Of a stretch of DNA of 52,220 bases, positions 7,149 to 15,612 are shown in pieces. The stretch is from the NCBI GenBank assembly GCA_964467345.1, contig CAYXPY010000013.1, positions 1 to 52,220 on the forward strand, read 5' to 3'. A program made the position numbers and the translations under genes. The notes under the pieces are model-generated. The model searched no databases, had not been told where the DNA came from, and worked only from the letters and a program-made list of their open reading frames with translations. The first letter of the stretch is position 1; each line of letters opens with the position of its first letter. The stretch is from SM1-50 sp964467345. Lineage in GTDB: Archaea > Thermoplasmatota > E2 > DHVEG-1.

Positions 7149-9761
7149 TTATACGATGATGTAGACAAAGAAAAGAAACCCGTTTACTGTTTTTGTCATC
7201 GGTTCAATGCCATCAGCATCAACGGTGACTGTTATGATTATGTTTCCGAAACCAAAGACGGGGGAGTCTTCTATAGTCGCTGCGCTTCCGACGTTGATAG
7301 TCGCAATTGTACCTGACGAAGAGGCTCCCGAGAGGACGAAGTTCCCATCAACAGTCATCTCCCAGTTGATGTTTGTCGCAGCGATTTCCCCAATACTGCT
7401 AATCTCTGTTGTGATTGCGAACAAACCACCAGTGATTGAACCAAGTTCCAGCAACGGTTTTAACTCTGTCATGGTCACGATAAGGACTGGAGACCAGTCG
7501 CTTTGTAGATCGTTTTGGTCTTTTGCCTTTACTTTCACCTCATAGGTTCCGGGGGCATCCCATGAATATTTCACCTGTGCGGTTTCCCCTGAATCAAAGG
7601 GCCCAATCCAGTTCGTGGTATATGACCCAAAAGACCATTGATACCAGACCGGGTCTTGATCAGGGTCTGTGGTGCTTGTAGTAAACGTGTATTCTATGTT
7701 GATTCCACCAGTGAGAGGACCGGTTGGTTTGCTTGGTGTGAGTGGCGGGTTGTTTGATCCGTCTAAGACCATGGATTGGCCTTCGAACGGGAGATAATTT
7801 TGTTTTGTCACAGTGACATACATGGTCCCTGTGGTGGTTGGTTGGAGTGAAAAGGTAATCTGACCAGCGCTGTTCGTCGTCCCAGTCTTGTAGACATCGG
7901 ATCCTTTCCAAAGGCAGACATATGCTTGATTCACGGGGCTACTACCGGAGTTAACGGTGACCGTAAAGGAGGAGGAGCCGACCGGCACCTGAGATGGATA
8001 GGTTGCTGTCATGCTGAGAGGGTTTTCCTTCCAAAGAGGAAGCTCCGGGTCTCCCAGAAGGGTCAGTTCTGTGTAACAGTATTTCGATACAGAGGATGTA
8101 CCTACCTCATCGTTTTTATGATCGGAGAACGCCGCCCCGAGCTTGTAGAGGTTATCTGAGAAAATCGATTTGAAGAATTCCACATCATATCCCATGGAGA
8201 GTGAATTGTATTGTCCTGGGTAATACCAACCATAGCGTGAGTTACCAACAAAAGCGACCCCACCTCCATTGCTATTGCGTACGAAATGCTCCGCGATACA
8301 GTTGGAGGAATCATAAGCGGCAGGGTCACATCCCATGGAATAGAAGATGCCTTGTTTGTCTGCATTCGTCAACGCGTCCATGTCCCCGTTCCCCAGCCCA
8401 ATCCCATGATTCACATATCCAGTGCCCATGAAGTCAGGTCCGGAGTGGTCAGCATGGTTCATGAGATTTTGACCCGCGTTGATGGCCGCTATCACATTTG
8501 TCTTATGGTTCCCGCTGTGACTATCATAGACAGTCGTCATCGACCAGCTCGTTGGTATGTATGTGCTTTTTATGTTTATCTTGCATTGTTCGGCATAGGT
8601 TGAGCTATCGAGGTCAAAACCGAAGAATCCTGCGTTCTTCGCAAAATTTGTCAACGACGGGTTTTTCTCATAGGTTAAGATTTTATTGATAAAGTTGCCA
8701 ATCTTTCCTGTACCAGTCCCAGTTCCAGTAACTGAGGCGCGGCCGACATGCACCTCACAAACCCAGTCGGCATCAAAATCAGCGTAGTAGGTATCATTTG
8801 GTATCGGGTCAGGATCAACTGAGGAGAACGTCCGATAATGACAGGGGACTACGTCGATATCTCCTCCTAAGAGGATGTATATTGTGCCCCAATTGGCGTA
8901 GACATCTTGAACAAACGCCTTTATTTTTTCGACGTTGGAGCCGCTATATCCTCCACTGTTGTAAATCCAGCTTGTCGTGACGATCGTTGCAGGGATCCCT
9001 TTTTGGGTTTTCCAGTCAGCAAGGGGTTGGAAAGCGCTGACCCAACTGTCCTGAGTGATAATGACGTAATCGTAATCTCCTGGGTCAACCCCCATAGGTT
9101 GGGGTGTTGGGTATTTCCGTACCACGACCTCTTCTGGGTTGATGACCATGCGTTGAATCATATGTTGGTAGAGCTCTTGATTGCTTTGTGAGATCTGGTT
9201 TGAAAGATAGTCATTGCAGAGGTATCCAGATGTTCCTTCTATAGTAAACGTTAAAGACGTAACAAGCAACAACTTCTTTTGAGACGGAATATACTGAACG
9301 GGATACACGGTGATCTGAGCAAGGCCCTGTCCAGCAAGATCGCTTTGGCTTGTCAGTTCGATGTAGTTTTTTGGATACGCTTGGGTGGACTGATAGGTTT
9401 TCGGGTCAGGCTGTATAAACTGACGGTTGTCTTCTGATACCCCTATCTTGGAGGCGGGTTGGGAGGGATAGAGTCGATAGGTTCCTGCTAAGGGTTGCTT
9501 CTGTATCTCAGAAACCGTGATTTGTGTCGCCTTCATATCTGATGGAAGTGCAATCTGGATATTTTTTACAGGCACCATGGGTTTTCCTGGTTCGTCTGTA
9601 AATCCCCCCTCATAGAGCTGAACAAGATCATACCCGTCTTGTGTTGAAAACCACAGGTCTTGGTCTGAGAAGCTCACGGTATAGGTTTTCAGATATGTTG
9701 TTTGACTTGGTGTTGCGTTTTGATTTATAATCGCTGAAGAGCTAATTGTTGAGATCAGCAT
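7149..9761 (-). CDS. Secreted C25 (gingipain-like) cysteine peptidase with PKD and C-terminal module
   Basis: This large exported protein has a C25 propeptide-like N-terminal region and a gingipain-type catalytic domain. The catalytic domain starts at GDYDYVIIT near residue 227, with probable dyad residues His (NHADHSG, about residue 437) and Cys (SMGCDP, about 478). An Ig-like domain follows, then a PKD-type domain (about 680-780). The last 95 residues form the W/GFG module shared with three other proteins here. It should cleave extracellular protein. 9761 is the first ATG, but it falls inside the signal peptide. The same frame continues upstream to 9815, giving QHKKTITTLVLTIIISS with no ATG, GTG or TTG. 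An ATC at 9813-9815 lies at the normal distance from GGGGG. The true start is therefore probably there, or the start codon is mutated or misread. Confidence 0.88.
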   Translation of the reverse strand: MLISTISSSAIINQNATPSQTTYLKTYTVSFSDQDLWFSTQDGYDLVQLYEGGFTDEPGKPMVPVKNIQIALPSDMKATQITVSEIQKQPLAGTYRLYPSQPASKIGVSEDNRQFIQPDPKTYQSTQAYPKNYIELTSQSDLAGQGLAQITVYPVQYIPSQKKLLLVTSLTFTIEGTSGYLCNDYLSNQISQSNQELYQHMIQRMVINPEEVVVRKYPTPQPMGVDPGDYDYVIITQDSWVSAFQPLADWKTQKGIPATIVTTSWIYNSGGYSGSNVEKIKAFVQDVYANWGTIYILLGGDIDVVPCHYRTFSSVDPDPIPNDTYYADFDADWVCEVHVGRASVTGTGTGTGKIGNFINKILTYEKNPSLTNFAKNAGFFGFDLDSSTYAEQCKINIKSTYIPTSWSMTTVYDSHSGNHKTNVIAAINAGQNLMNHADHSGPDFMGTGYVNHGIGLGNGDMDALTNADKQGIFYSMGCDPAAYDSSNCIAEHFVRNSNGGGVAFVGNSRYGWYYPGQYNSLSMGYDVEFFKSIFSDNLYKLGAAFSDHKNDEVGTSSVSKYCYTELTLLGDPELPLWKENPLSMTATYPSQVPVGSSSFTVTVNSGSSPVNQAYVCLWKGSDVYKTGTTNSAGQITFSLQPTTTGTMYVTVTKQNYLPFEGQSMVLDGSNNPPLTPSKPTGPLTGGINIEYTFTTSTTDPDQDPVWYQWSFGSYTTNWIGPFDSGETAQVKYSWDAPGTYEVKVKAKDQNDLQSDWSPVLIVTMTELKPLLELGSITGGLFAITTEISSIGEIAATNINWEMTVDGNFVLSGASSSGTIATINVGSAATIEDSPVFGFGNIIITVTVDADGIEPMTKTVNGFLFFVYIIV

Positions 9762-9854
9762 ACTTGATATGATTATTGTTAGAACAAGTGTTGTTATGGT
9801 TTTTTTGTGTTGGATGTTTTATTCCCCCTAATACTATCATTGTAGGTTCCTGCG

Positions 9855-9864
9855 ATATTTAAAT
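9855..9864. promoter_or_regulatory. Palindromic TATA-like box between C25 peptidase and RNA region
   Basis: ATATTTAAAT reads almost the same on both strands. On the minus strand it would start a transcript near 9834, just before the GGGGG ribosome-binding sequence of the C25 gene. On the plus strand it would start one near 9886, before the paired hairpins at 9923-9995. A second such box (TATTTAAAT, 10030-10038) lies further on. Confidence 0.45.
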
Positions 9865-9922
9865 GTAACGAATGTCTCTCAAAAAGATTATCAACCCTTT
9901 TTTAAAAAACACCCAGAGGAGA

Positions 9923-9995
9923 GAGCCCAGCGGGGCACCAAATGCCACGCGGCTCCAGCAAAGACAGCCAGGTCGGCACCAAATGCCGCCCGACC
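9923..9995 (+). ncRNA. Tandem hairpins with identical core, possible structured RNA
   Basis: Two hairpins follow each other with the same 13-base core GGCACCAAATGCC (9934-9946 and 9975-9987, period 41). Each core is a four-base stem with loop CCAAA. The first extends through GCG/CGC and GAGCC/GGCTC (9923-9927 with 9951-9955), the second through GGTCG/CGACC (9971-9975 with 9991-9995). The flanking arms differ in sequence yet still pair, which suggests selection for structure. The stretch is G+C-rich in an AT-rich intergenic region. I do not recognise the family, and the strand is uncertain because the hairpins fold on both. Confidence 0.45.
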
Positions 9996-10140
9996 GCCCT
10001 CCAGGCATGTTATTCTTTGTCATTCATTGTATTTAAATCTATGTTGACAAAACGTCAAACTGAGATTACAAAGATTATTCAGGATATTGAATCGTGATTC
10101 TTGAAGAAAATTTTTTAACATCCAAAAAGCTGTCCAGCTC

Positions 10141-10200
10141 TACCTCTATGAAAAGAAAATCGGTGAGTCATGATCCGATTTGACGACATAGAGGAACAGG
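10141..10200 (+). ncRNA. Candidate H/ACA guide sRNA with K-loop
   Basis: The sequence folds as an archaeal single-hairpin H/ACA RNA, which guides pseudouridylation of rRNA with Cbf5, Nop10, Gar1 and L7Ae. Lower stem: CCTCTATG (10143-10150) with CATAGAGG (10187-10194). Pocket strands: AAAAGA (10151-10156) and GACGA (10182-10186). Upper stem: AAATCGG with CCGATTT (10175-10181). The tip TGAGTCATGAT has the two GA steps and flanking U-U of a K-loop, the L7Ae site. An ACA at 10196-10198 lies exactly 14 bases from the top of the pocket, the family rule. The predicted target form is UCGUC-U-N-UCUUUU. The rRNA target was not checked. Confidence 0.6.
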
Positions 10201-10235
10201 AAACCTCCGGGACCCTACCGGGGGTTTCTCTTATT
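10200..10235 (+). terminator. Terminator-like hairpin after the H/ACA-like RNA
   Basis: GAAACC-T-CCGG (10200-10210) pairs with CCGG-G-GGTTTC (10218-10228) as an 11-bp stem with one U-G pair and a seven-base loop, followed by TCTTATT. It probably ends or protects the upstream small RNA. Confidence 0.5.
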
Positions 10236-10291
10236 ATACTAATTGGTTTCTTATGATACAGGGGATGTTCAATCGGTTAAAAAAAACATAA

Positions 10292-10304
10292 TTTTTATAT
10301 ATAG
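10292..10304 (+). promoter_or_regulatory. TATA-like promoter of the pilin-like operon
   Basis: TTTTTATATATAG lies about 60 bases before the TTG start at 10358, whose ribosome-binding sequence is GGGGGA. The following three genes have no comparable box and are tightly spaced, so this is probably the operon promoter. Confidence 0.5.
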
Positions 10305-10357
10305 ATCATTCTATTTAAAATCGAATTTCAAATAAAAAAAGTCTGGGGGAAGAGTAC

Positions 10358-10840
10358 TTGAAAAAGAAATTAAAAAAGAGGATATTTTTAAGTGATGAAC
10401 AAGCTGTATCTGAGGAATTAAGCCTCCTTCCAGCTCTTTCTATCGTCATGGTAGGATTTGCTGTGTTTGTAATACTGATGGCGCAAACGTATACTAGCTA
10501 TACTGATCATGTCTCACAATTACAGCACTATCAAACTGCAAGCACAATCTTAAACGTAGTGACAAACCCTGATAGTTATTTTATAAAACCAGGAAGACTT
10601 CTTGATTTAGATACACTACTGAATAATCAAGAAGGTCTTACAAGGATTTTTTCGCGATATGAAAAATTTGGTATCTTCTTTTTCCTGCGTCTAGCCTACA
10701 ATGATCGTTTGATTGATTTTCCCGATTCTGTTTCCCCACCGGCATCCCGATGCATCTCTGTTTCAAGACAAATAAGTATCTACATCAATGAGGCACAAAC
10801 AATACCAGGTCTTCTAACCATCATGCTTTGGGAGGAATAA
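10358..10840 (+). CDS. Pilin-like membrane-anchored protein, first gene of surface operon
   Basis: This protein of 160 residues has a basic N-terminus (KKKLKKR), then SDEQAVSEELSLLPALSIV and one membrane helix (about residues 25-48), with the rest extracellular. An acidic-Ala-Val-Ser run before a single helix resembles the archaeal pilin-like families (for example the DUF7283-7288 group near type IV pilus genes). That link rests on pattern, not on a full match. The start is TTG at 10358, supported by GGGGGA eight bases upstream; no ATG is available before the helix. It is two bases from the next gene's start and heads a four-gene operon. Confidence 0.62.
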   Translation: MKKKLKKRIFLSDEQAVSEELSLLPALSIVMVGFAVFVILMAQTYTSYTDHVSQLQHYQTASTILNVVTNPDSYFIKPGRLLDLDTLLNNQEGLTRIFSRYEKFGIFFFLRLAYNDRLIDFPDSVSPPASRCISVSRQISIYINEAQTIPGLLTIMLWEE

Positions 10841-10842
10841 TA

Positions 10843-12174
10843 ATGAAACAGCGGAGTTTTTTTGACGATGACACGGGTATTTCTGTGATGTATGATGCAG
10901 TTTTTTTCATCATCATGGTCTCTCTAGCAGGAGTAGTACTCTTACCAGCCTTAACCACTCAGCCTTCTGTTGACACGTTGGTTGATAAACATCGAGAAGA
11001 CATCGTTGATGATGCATTGCTTACCTTTCTTGTCTCACGCTCAGACCTCTTTCAGTATCGGTTTTGTGGGACTCTTCTTGATACTGTTGCCCAGCACATT
11101 GGGATCAACACCACCGGTCATGGTCTGTACAAAGTCCTCACGGAATGGCTCCTTGCTCATGAACAGCGTCATAAGACCTATGCGACATTGCTTTCTGAGA
11201 ATCTCGGCTGTCAATTCATAGTTCCTTTTCAGATCTCTGGGTTGAATCGAATAAATATATTCACTGAAGAGTATGACCAAGAACTGCAAAACGACACGAA
11301 ACAGTTTTTTGTAAAATATCTAGGCGATAAATATTGCTTTAATGTTTCTGCGTGGTGGCATCCCATCAAAGCTATACCCTTTGGAGGGGAATTCTCTGTT
11401 GGTGAGTGTCCACCACTTAAAGATTGTTATGTCGCACGAAGAATTCTAATGATGCCGTACACACCCGTGATTTGTTTTGACAATAAGACAATCATTTTGA
11501 CAAAGCAGTGGGTGAGGCATCAGCTGTTTGACACCAATCACCAATCAAATGGATCCTCAATCCCACTCATCACAAACATCACCACTATCTTTGAGAAATA
11601 TTCCAAACAGATACCGCCTTTTGCTGATAAGATGAATGCGTCAAGGGCTTTGAAGGAGAACCTCACGGTTCTTGTTTGTGGTTTTCTCATAGATGGTATC
11701 ACCAATGAGACAAACCAGTCCCTATTTCCAGGGATCCTCCAGATAACCATGAGGTATGGGTTTGAGAAAATAAAGCAGATAGCTAACCAGTTTTTTGATG
11801 ATACGTTCGATGAGGTGTTTGGTGGCTCCATACGATGCATGGATGGTGTATTTAACGGACTGAACAGCAGTCTGATTCATCCGTTGTCTCAAGCAATCCT
11901 TGATCAACTGAACACCTCGATACAGGATCTGTTAAATCAATCGTTTTCTTCGCTATCTGAGGCATTTGACAGATGTGAGGATTACATAAAAGAACATGTG
12001 ACTGGTTTTGTCCTTTCGTATCTTGATAACCTACTTGACAGTCTTCTTGAGCATCTCCTCGATATTGTAGATTCGATTAGTGATTTTTTCGACGGATTTA
12101 TCGATTGGTTATTCGATCAACTCTCCTTGAACAAAGCCGAGGTCATGTTGACGGTCTGGGTGGTGAGAGAGTGA
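10843..12174 (+). CDS. Pilin-like surface protein (DUF7284-like N-terminus)
   Basis: The 443-residue protein begins MKQRSFFDDDTGISVMYDAV, then one membrane helix (FFIIMVSLAGVVLLPAL). A long extracellular domain follows, with several Cys and N-glycosylation sequons (NTT, NVS, NTS, NQS). The C-terminal 110 residues are helical and Leu/Asp-rich, possibly coiled coil. The acidic/T-G-I-S-V run before the helix resembles the archaeal pilin-like families found with type IV pilus genes. The start is the ATG at 10843, with GGAGG seven bases upstream and located in the end of the preceding gene. It overlaps the next gene by four bases (GTGA). Confidence 0.62.
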   Translation: MKQRSFFDDDTGISVMYDAVFFIIMVSLAGVVLLPALTTQPSVDTLVDKHREDIVDDALLTFLVSRSDLFQYRFCGTLLDTVAQHIGINTTGHGLYKVLTEWLLAHEQRHKTYATLLSENLGCQFIVPFQISGLNRINIFTEEYDQELQNDTKQFFVKYLGDKYCFNVSAWWHPIKAIPFGGEFSVGECPPLKDCYVARRILMMPYTPVICFDNKTIILTKQWVRHQLFDTNHQSNGSSIPLITNITTIFEKYSKQIPPFADKMNASRALKENLTVLVCGFLIDGITNETNQSLFPGILQITMRYGFEKIKQIANQFFDDTFDEVFGGSIRCMDGVFNGLNSSLIHPLSQAILDQLNTSIQDLLNQSFSSLSEAFDRCEDYIKEHVTGFVLSYLDNLLDSLLEHLLDIVDSISDFFDGFIDWLFDQLSLNKAEVMLTVWVVRE

Positions 12175-14927
12175 TTCTCCGACCAATCATTCACGATAGA
12201 AATGCACGGATTCCTTTCTCGATCATCGGGATTTTCCTTATCATCGGTAGCAGTCTAACAGCGGTGTATATCACGCGATTGGACCTTCAGAAATCTAATG
12301 AGATAGCTCGTTCTCTTGAGTTCAATGACATAGAGTACCTTCTTTCTTCTTTTGAGGCTGATATCGGAACAGCGTTAAATACCGCAGGAATCAAAGCACT
12401 TTCGGAAATCGGAAAAAACCCGGTGATACTAACATCACTTGGTTCCCCCGACCAGGTCAATAGACGTCGTATAAAAGATATGATTTGTAACGAACTGATG
12501 GTATACCTTACCGCTCATTACCTCGACAACATCTTCTCCGATGGGTGCCATGCCATAAACGTCATATGTATGAATGAAAGTCTGAACCTTTCCTTTGAAT
12601 CCATCGCCCTTGAAGCAGTACCAATGCAGTTACAACGATTCACTATCCCTCAGATTGGACCTCCAGAAATAACGAATCATTCGACGTATCTCGTCGCAAC
12701 AATATCTCTTCCTATCGAAATTCGGATTCTCCGGGATGTTTCATGGGAGTTGTTGACGAATCGAACGGTTGTTGTCTCCTGTCTGCTTACCTCACGATAC
12801 CCTCTGCTTGAGGCTCTGATGAATGAATTTCATCACTCCATCAATGGGACCTTTTCATCGTTGTGGAGCTTTACCACAACGTTTTCAAACCTGTATTCAC
12901 TCATCAGAGGGTTTAAGCATTACCGCTGCGGGAAGCCTTGGAATGTCATGGACAACCATCACCTGGCCTTGATGGTCAACAGCGGACTGATTCTTCAGGA
13001 AGGTCTTGTCTTCGGTGGGGTTGATGCCTTAGGTCTTGTTCACTTAGCTCAAAAGACGATGCAAACACTCCGACAAAAACCAATGGATACTCTGGAGATT
13101 TTTAATACTCAGATGAAAGGCGTTGACTATGAGGTCAACACGGAGAATCTAACGAAAGGCAGTGCGAATGTCGATGCAGATGATTCTGTGAATGAATCGA
13201 TTTATCATACATTCTCAATCAATCTCTCTGACATCGCAGAACGGATTCTCTTTGATATCACCAGTGTTACTTTTTATTTTGAAAATGAGGGAGGGGACCT
13301 ATCGGAGGAGACCATCATGTTCGACGGCGATATTCAAAAAAAGATCCAAGACATGATGACATATTGGGCAAATCAATCGTATTTTCTGACACATGTAACA
13401 AAACAGAAGCAGATGAACGCAACAACACGACAGCAGGTTCAGGAAATAATTGCTGATATTTACGATAGTAGTTTTTCCACCATAGTCCTTAACCGGTCGG
13501 TGGTACAGGAGTATCAGGCTGATCCTGGTGAGGGCTGGAATGATGGAGGAGCGACGGTATGGAATTCAACCTCTTTTGTTCTCGGCTCATCACATACCAC
13601 AAAACCACCAAAAGGTCAGGTAGTTCCAGGGAGCGCTGTCTATGAGCAATGCTATGAGGTCTTATTTGTCAGGACTCATCAGTGGTGGCGGATGGAACAA
13701 CAGAGTATCAATGGGACGACCACTCTGGTGAAGGTATGGCAGAATCTTACTGATTTTCTCATTGAACAGGTGATTCTTCAGAGTCTATTGCAGCATTCAA
13801 CGCAATACAAAGAAACCATGGATGATGTTGTTGATGTGCTCTATTTCAATGACACGTGTGCGGATATGAATTTGGAGGATACCGTAGAAACATACGTTAG
13901 TTTGAATAATGATTCATCAGTAGAAAAACAGCAGCTTTTGAACACACGAGGTAATATCGGAGAAACAGCTCTTCATAAGGTCGTATCAGGCGCGATACCT
14001 CAATGGGTGGTCAACGAATCATGGGGCTGCCTCGAAGAGATCCTGACCCAAATAGACAATATCAGTCTTCATCCGGATATTAACCAGACATCGATTCCCG
14101 ACCCGTTTCTTTTTCTAGAGGCAGCTCGCGATGACCTTCTCATGCAATATGATGCATCCTATGGAGATTTTGTAGACTATCTCCATTATCATCCTGGGTC
14201 ATTGTTTTGTAGCGTCGGGAAAAAAGCAGTATACTCCGTACGGGTATGGTATACAGAACTAGTGAGAAACACCACGCAGATGGTTTTTTCTCATATCATC
14301 GAAACGCTGAACCAAACGTTCACCGAGACGATTTCTTCCTATGCTGGTTTTACTACAAAAAATATCACCGAGACGATAGAAGATGTATCAGATGCGATAC
14401 GAAATCAGTTCGTTATCCCCTTTGGTTATCCAATGAATCTCACACGATTTGACCAACAGCATGTTGCACAGTGGGATGAGACGGTACGGCTTGGAATTGA
14501 TCATCTTCCACACTATCTTGATCCATTTGAGCCAACAGAATGGGCAGGGCAAGAACTCTGGACACTGAAGATCCGGAATCGTTGTGTCTTTGGGCCGACG
14601 GGCCTTCCCTTGCTGCCCCCCTCACCAGTGACTCCTTGGTTGCTGACGATGAATATGTGGGTGCTTGATGTGCAAGGGGAGTATGTCAGAATGAAAATAA
14701 TTGATACCAGCGATGAGACAATCTTCAATCCTCTGCTTGGGCATGAGCCGCAGACGTACGTCCGGGAATTAAAGATCATAACCCATAACAATACCCTCTT
14801 AGGTGAAAACACACGGCTGGGTTTCAACTTCACGACCGTTGCGTTTTCATTGGTACCACCCTGGGGGATGATGGTTGGTGATATTCAGGAAAACTGGTAT
14901 GATGACCATACGGCAGGGTTTGATTAG
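12171..14927 (+). CDS. Large pilin-like surface protein (DUF7286-like N-terminus)
   Basis: This protein has 918 residues. Starting at the GTG at 12171 it reads as ILRPIIHDRNARIPFSIIG and a membrane helix (to about residue 35). A very large extracellular region follows, with more than fifteen N-x-S/T sequons and a few Cys. The DRNARIPFSIIGIFLIIGS pattern is like the haloarchaeal DUF7286 family encoded beside type IV pilus genes. I reject the in-frame ATG at 12105 because it lies inside the previous gene and the GTGA overlap at 12171 is a typical coupled start, with GGTGAG just before it. Its role is probably in a surface appendage or its assembly. Confidence 0.62.
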   Translation: MILRPIIHDRNARIPFSIIGIFLIIGSSLTAVYITRLDLQKSNEIARSLEFNDIEYLLSSFEADIGTALNTAGIKALSEIGKNPVILTSLGSPDQVNRRRIKDMICNELMVYLTAHYLDNIFSDGCHAINVICMNESLNLSFESIALEAVPMQLQRFTIPQIGPPEITNHSTYLVATISLPIEIRILRDVSWELLTNRTVVVSCLLTSRYPLLEALMNEFHHSINGTFSSLWSFTTTFSNLYSLIRGFKHYRCGKPWNVMDNHHLALMVNSGLILQEGLVFGGVDALGLVHLAQKTMQTLRQKPMDTLEIFNTQMKGVDYEVNTENLTKGSANVDADDSVNESIYHTFSINLSDIAERILFDITSVTFYFENEGGDLSEETIMFDGDIQKKIQDMMTYWANQSYFLTHVTKQKQMNATTRQQVQEIIADIYDSSFSTIVLNRSVVQEYQADPGEGWNDGGATVWNSTSFVLGSSHTTKPPKGQVVPGSAVYEQCYEVLFVRTHQWWRMEQQSINGTTTLVKVWQNLTDFLIEQVILQSLLQHSTQYKETMDDVVDVLYFNDTCADMNLEDTVETYVSLNNDSSVEKQQLLNTRGNIGETALHKVVSGAIPQWVVNESWGCLEEILTQIDNISLHPDINQTSIPDPFLFLEAARDDLLMQYDASYGDFVDYLHYHPGSLFCSVGKKAVYSVRVWYTELVRNTTQMVFSHIIETLNQTFTETISSYAGFTTKNITETIEDVSDAIRNQFVIPFGYPMNLTRFDQQHVAQWDETVRLGIDHLPHYLDPFEPTEWAGQELWTLKIRNRCVFGPTGLPLLPPSPVTPWLLTMNMWVLDVQGEYVRMKIIDTSDETIFNPLLGHEPQTYVRELKIITHNNTLLGENTRLGFNFTTVAFSLVPPWGMMVGDIQENWYDDHTAGFD

Positions 14928-14933
14928 AGGGAA

Positions 14934-15578
14934 ATGCTGATGATTTCAAGATCGTTTTTCATGCTTTGTTTTCTTTTTATGGTTCTCACAGTGATGATCA
15001 GCTGTCGTGTTGGTGATTGTTCCTATGGATCTGCAGAGGCCTGGTTTAAGGATTCTCAGGGATCGTGGTGGAATGCAACAGCTCACCCGGTACTTCATCG
15101 GGGAGAGACCTTTGAGATTGAAGTTGTTGTGACCCCGGGGAGTTGTGTATCGGTTTTTTTCCTCAAGCTGCATGAGTTTGGCACACCGGTCTATGAGGTC
15201 CTGGAAGGACCAAGCAGGATTGAGGAAATCCTCGGACAACCAGGGACGAGAGCCCCGGGGGCGTGTTTTTCCTATGTCTGGAAATTACAGGTGAGAACTG
15301 ATACAACGTGGGTGAATGGATATGCGCCCTTGGAACTCTATGTCCAGTTCAACAAAAACGATGCAGAGTCCGACTCGGTCCATTTTGATATCCTGACTGC
15401 GTTTATCACTGATGAGCCGATAAAACCTCATCAAGATGAATCATTTCAAGATACAGGGTCATCTGCGAACGGAGAAAACCACACGACACCCAGTAGCGGG
15501 ATTGGAGGAATCATCCTCCTTGTCTTCTTCCTATTATGGTATAAAGGAGTCAAACAAAAAGGCAATCGCTGGGGATGA
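14934..15578 (+). CDS. Sarcinarray-like surface protein with MAST-type C-terminal anchor
   Basis: The 214-residue protein has a signal peptide ending near SCRVGDCSYG and a beta-rich domain. The visible features (CSYGSAEAWFKD, a repeated evaluation of EVVVTPGS, FFLKLHEFGTPVYEVLEGPS, then WVNGYAPLELYVQF) resemble the sarcinarray family known from tandem surface proteins of Methanosarcina. It ends with a low-complexity linker and a C-terminal helix (GIGGIILLVFFLLWYKGVKQ) followed by basic residues, the layout of a cleavable or retained membrane anchor. AGAGGG precedes the ATG and the gene is six bases after the previous stop, so it belongs to the pilin-like operon. Confidence 0.6.
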   Translation: MLMISRSFFMLCFLFMVLTVMISCRVGDCSYGSAEAWFKDSQGSWWNATAHPVLHRGETFEIEVVVTPGSCVSVFFLKLHEFGTPVYEVLEGPSRIEEILGQPGTRAPGACFSYVWKLQVRTDTTWVNGYAPLELYVQFNKNDAESDSVHFDILTAFITDEPIKPHQDESFQDTGSSANGENHTTPSSGIGGIILLVFFLLWYKGVKQKGNRWG

Positions 15579-15612
15579 TACCTAAAAATCTTCCTTTATA
15601 GGGAAACGGATC

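Larger units (their letters stand above)
9846..10340. other. Intergenic region between divergent operons
   Basis: No protein gene is visible. It contains the C25 gene promoter, the tandem hairpins, a second TATA-like box at 10030-10038, the H/ACA-like RNA, the terminator-like hairpin and the promoter of the pilin-like operon. Minor palindromes (GACAAAACGTC near 10045, GAATCGTGATTC near 10088) are also present and unassigned. Confidence 0.6.

Noticed and set aside
12105..12170. Upstream ATG giving a 940-residue version of the large pilin-like protein
   Set aside because: It lies within the preceding gene, while the GTG at 12171 makes a normal GTGA overlap and starts just before the membrane helix.
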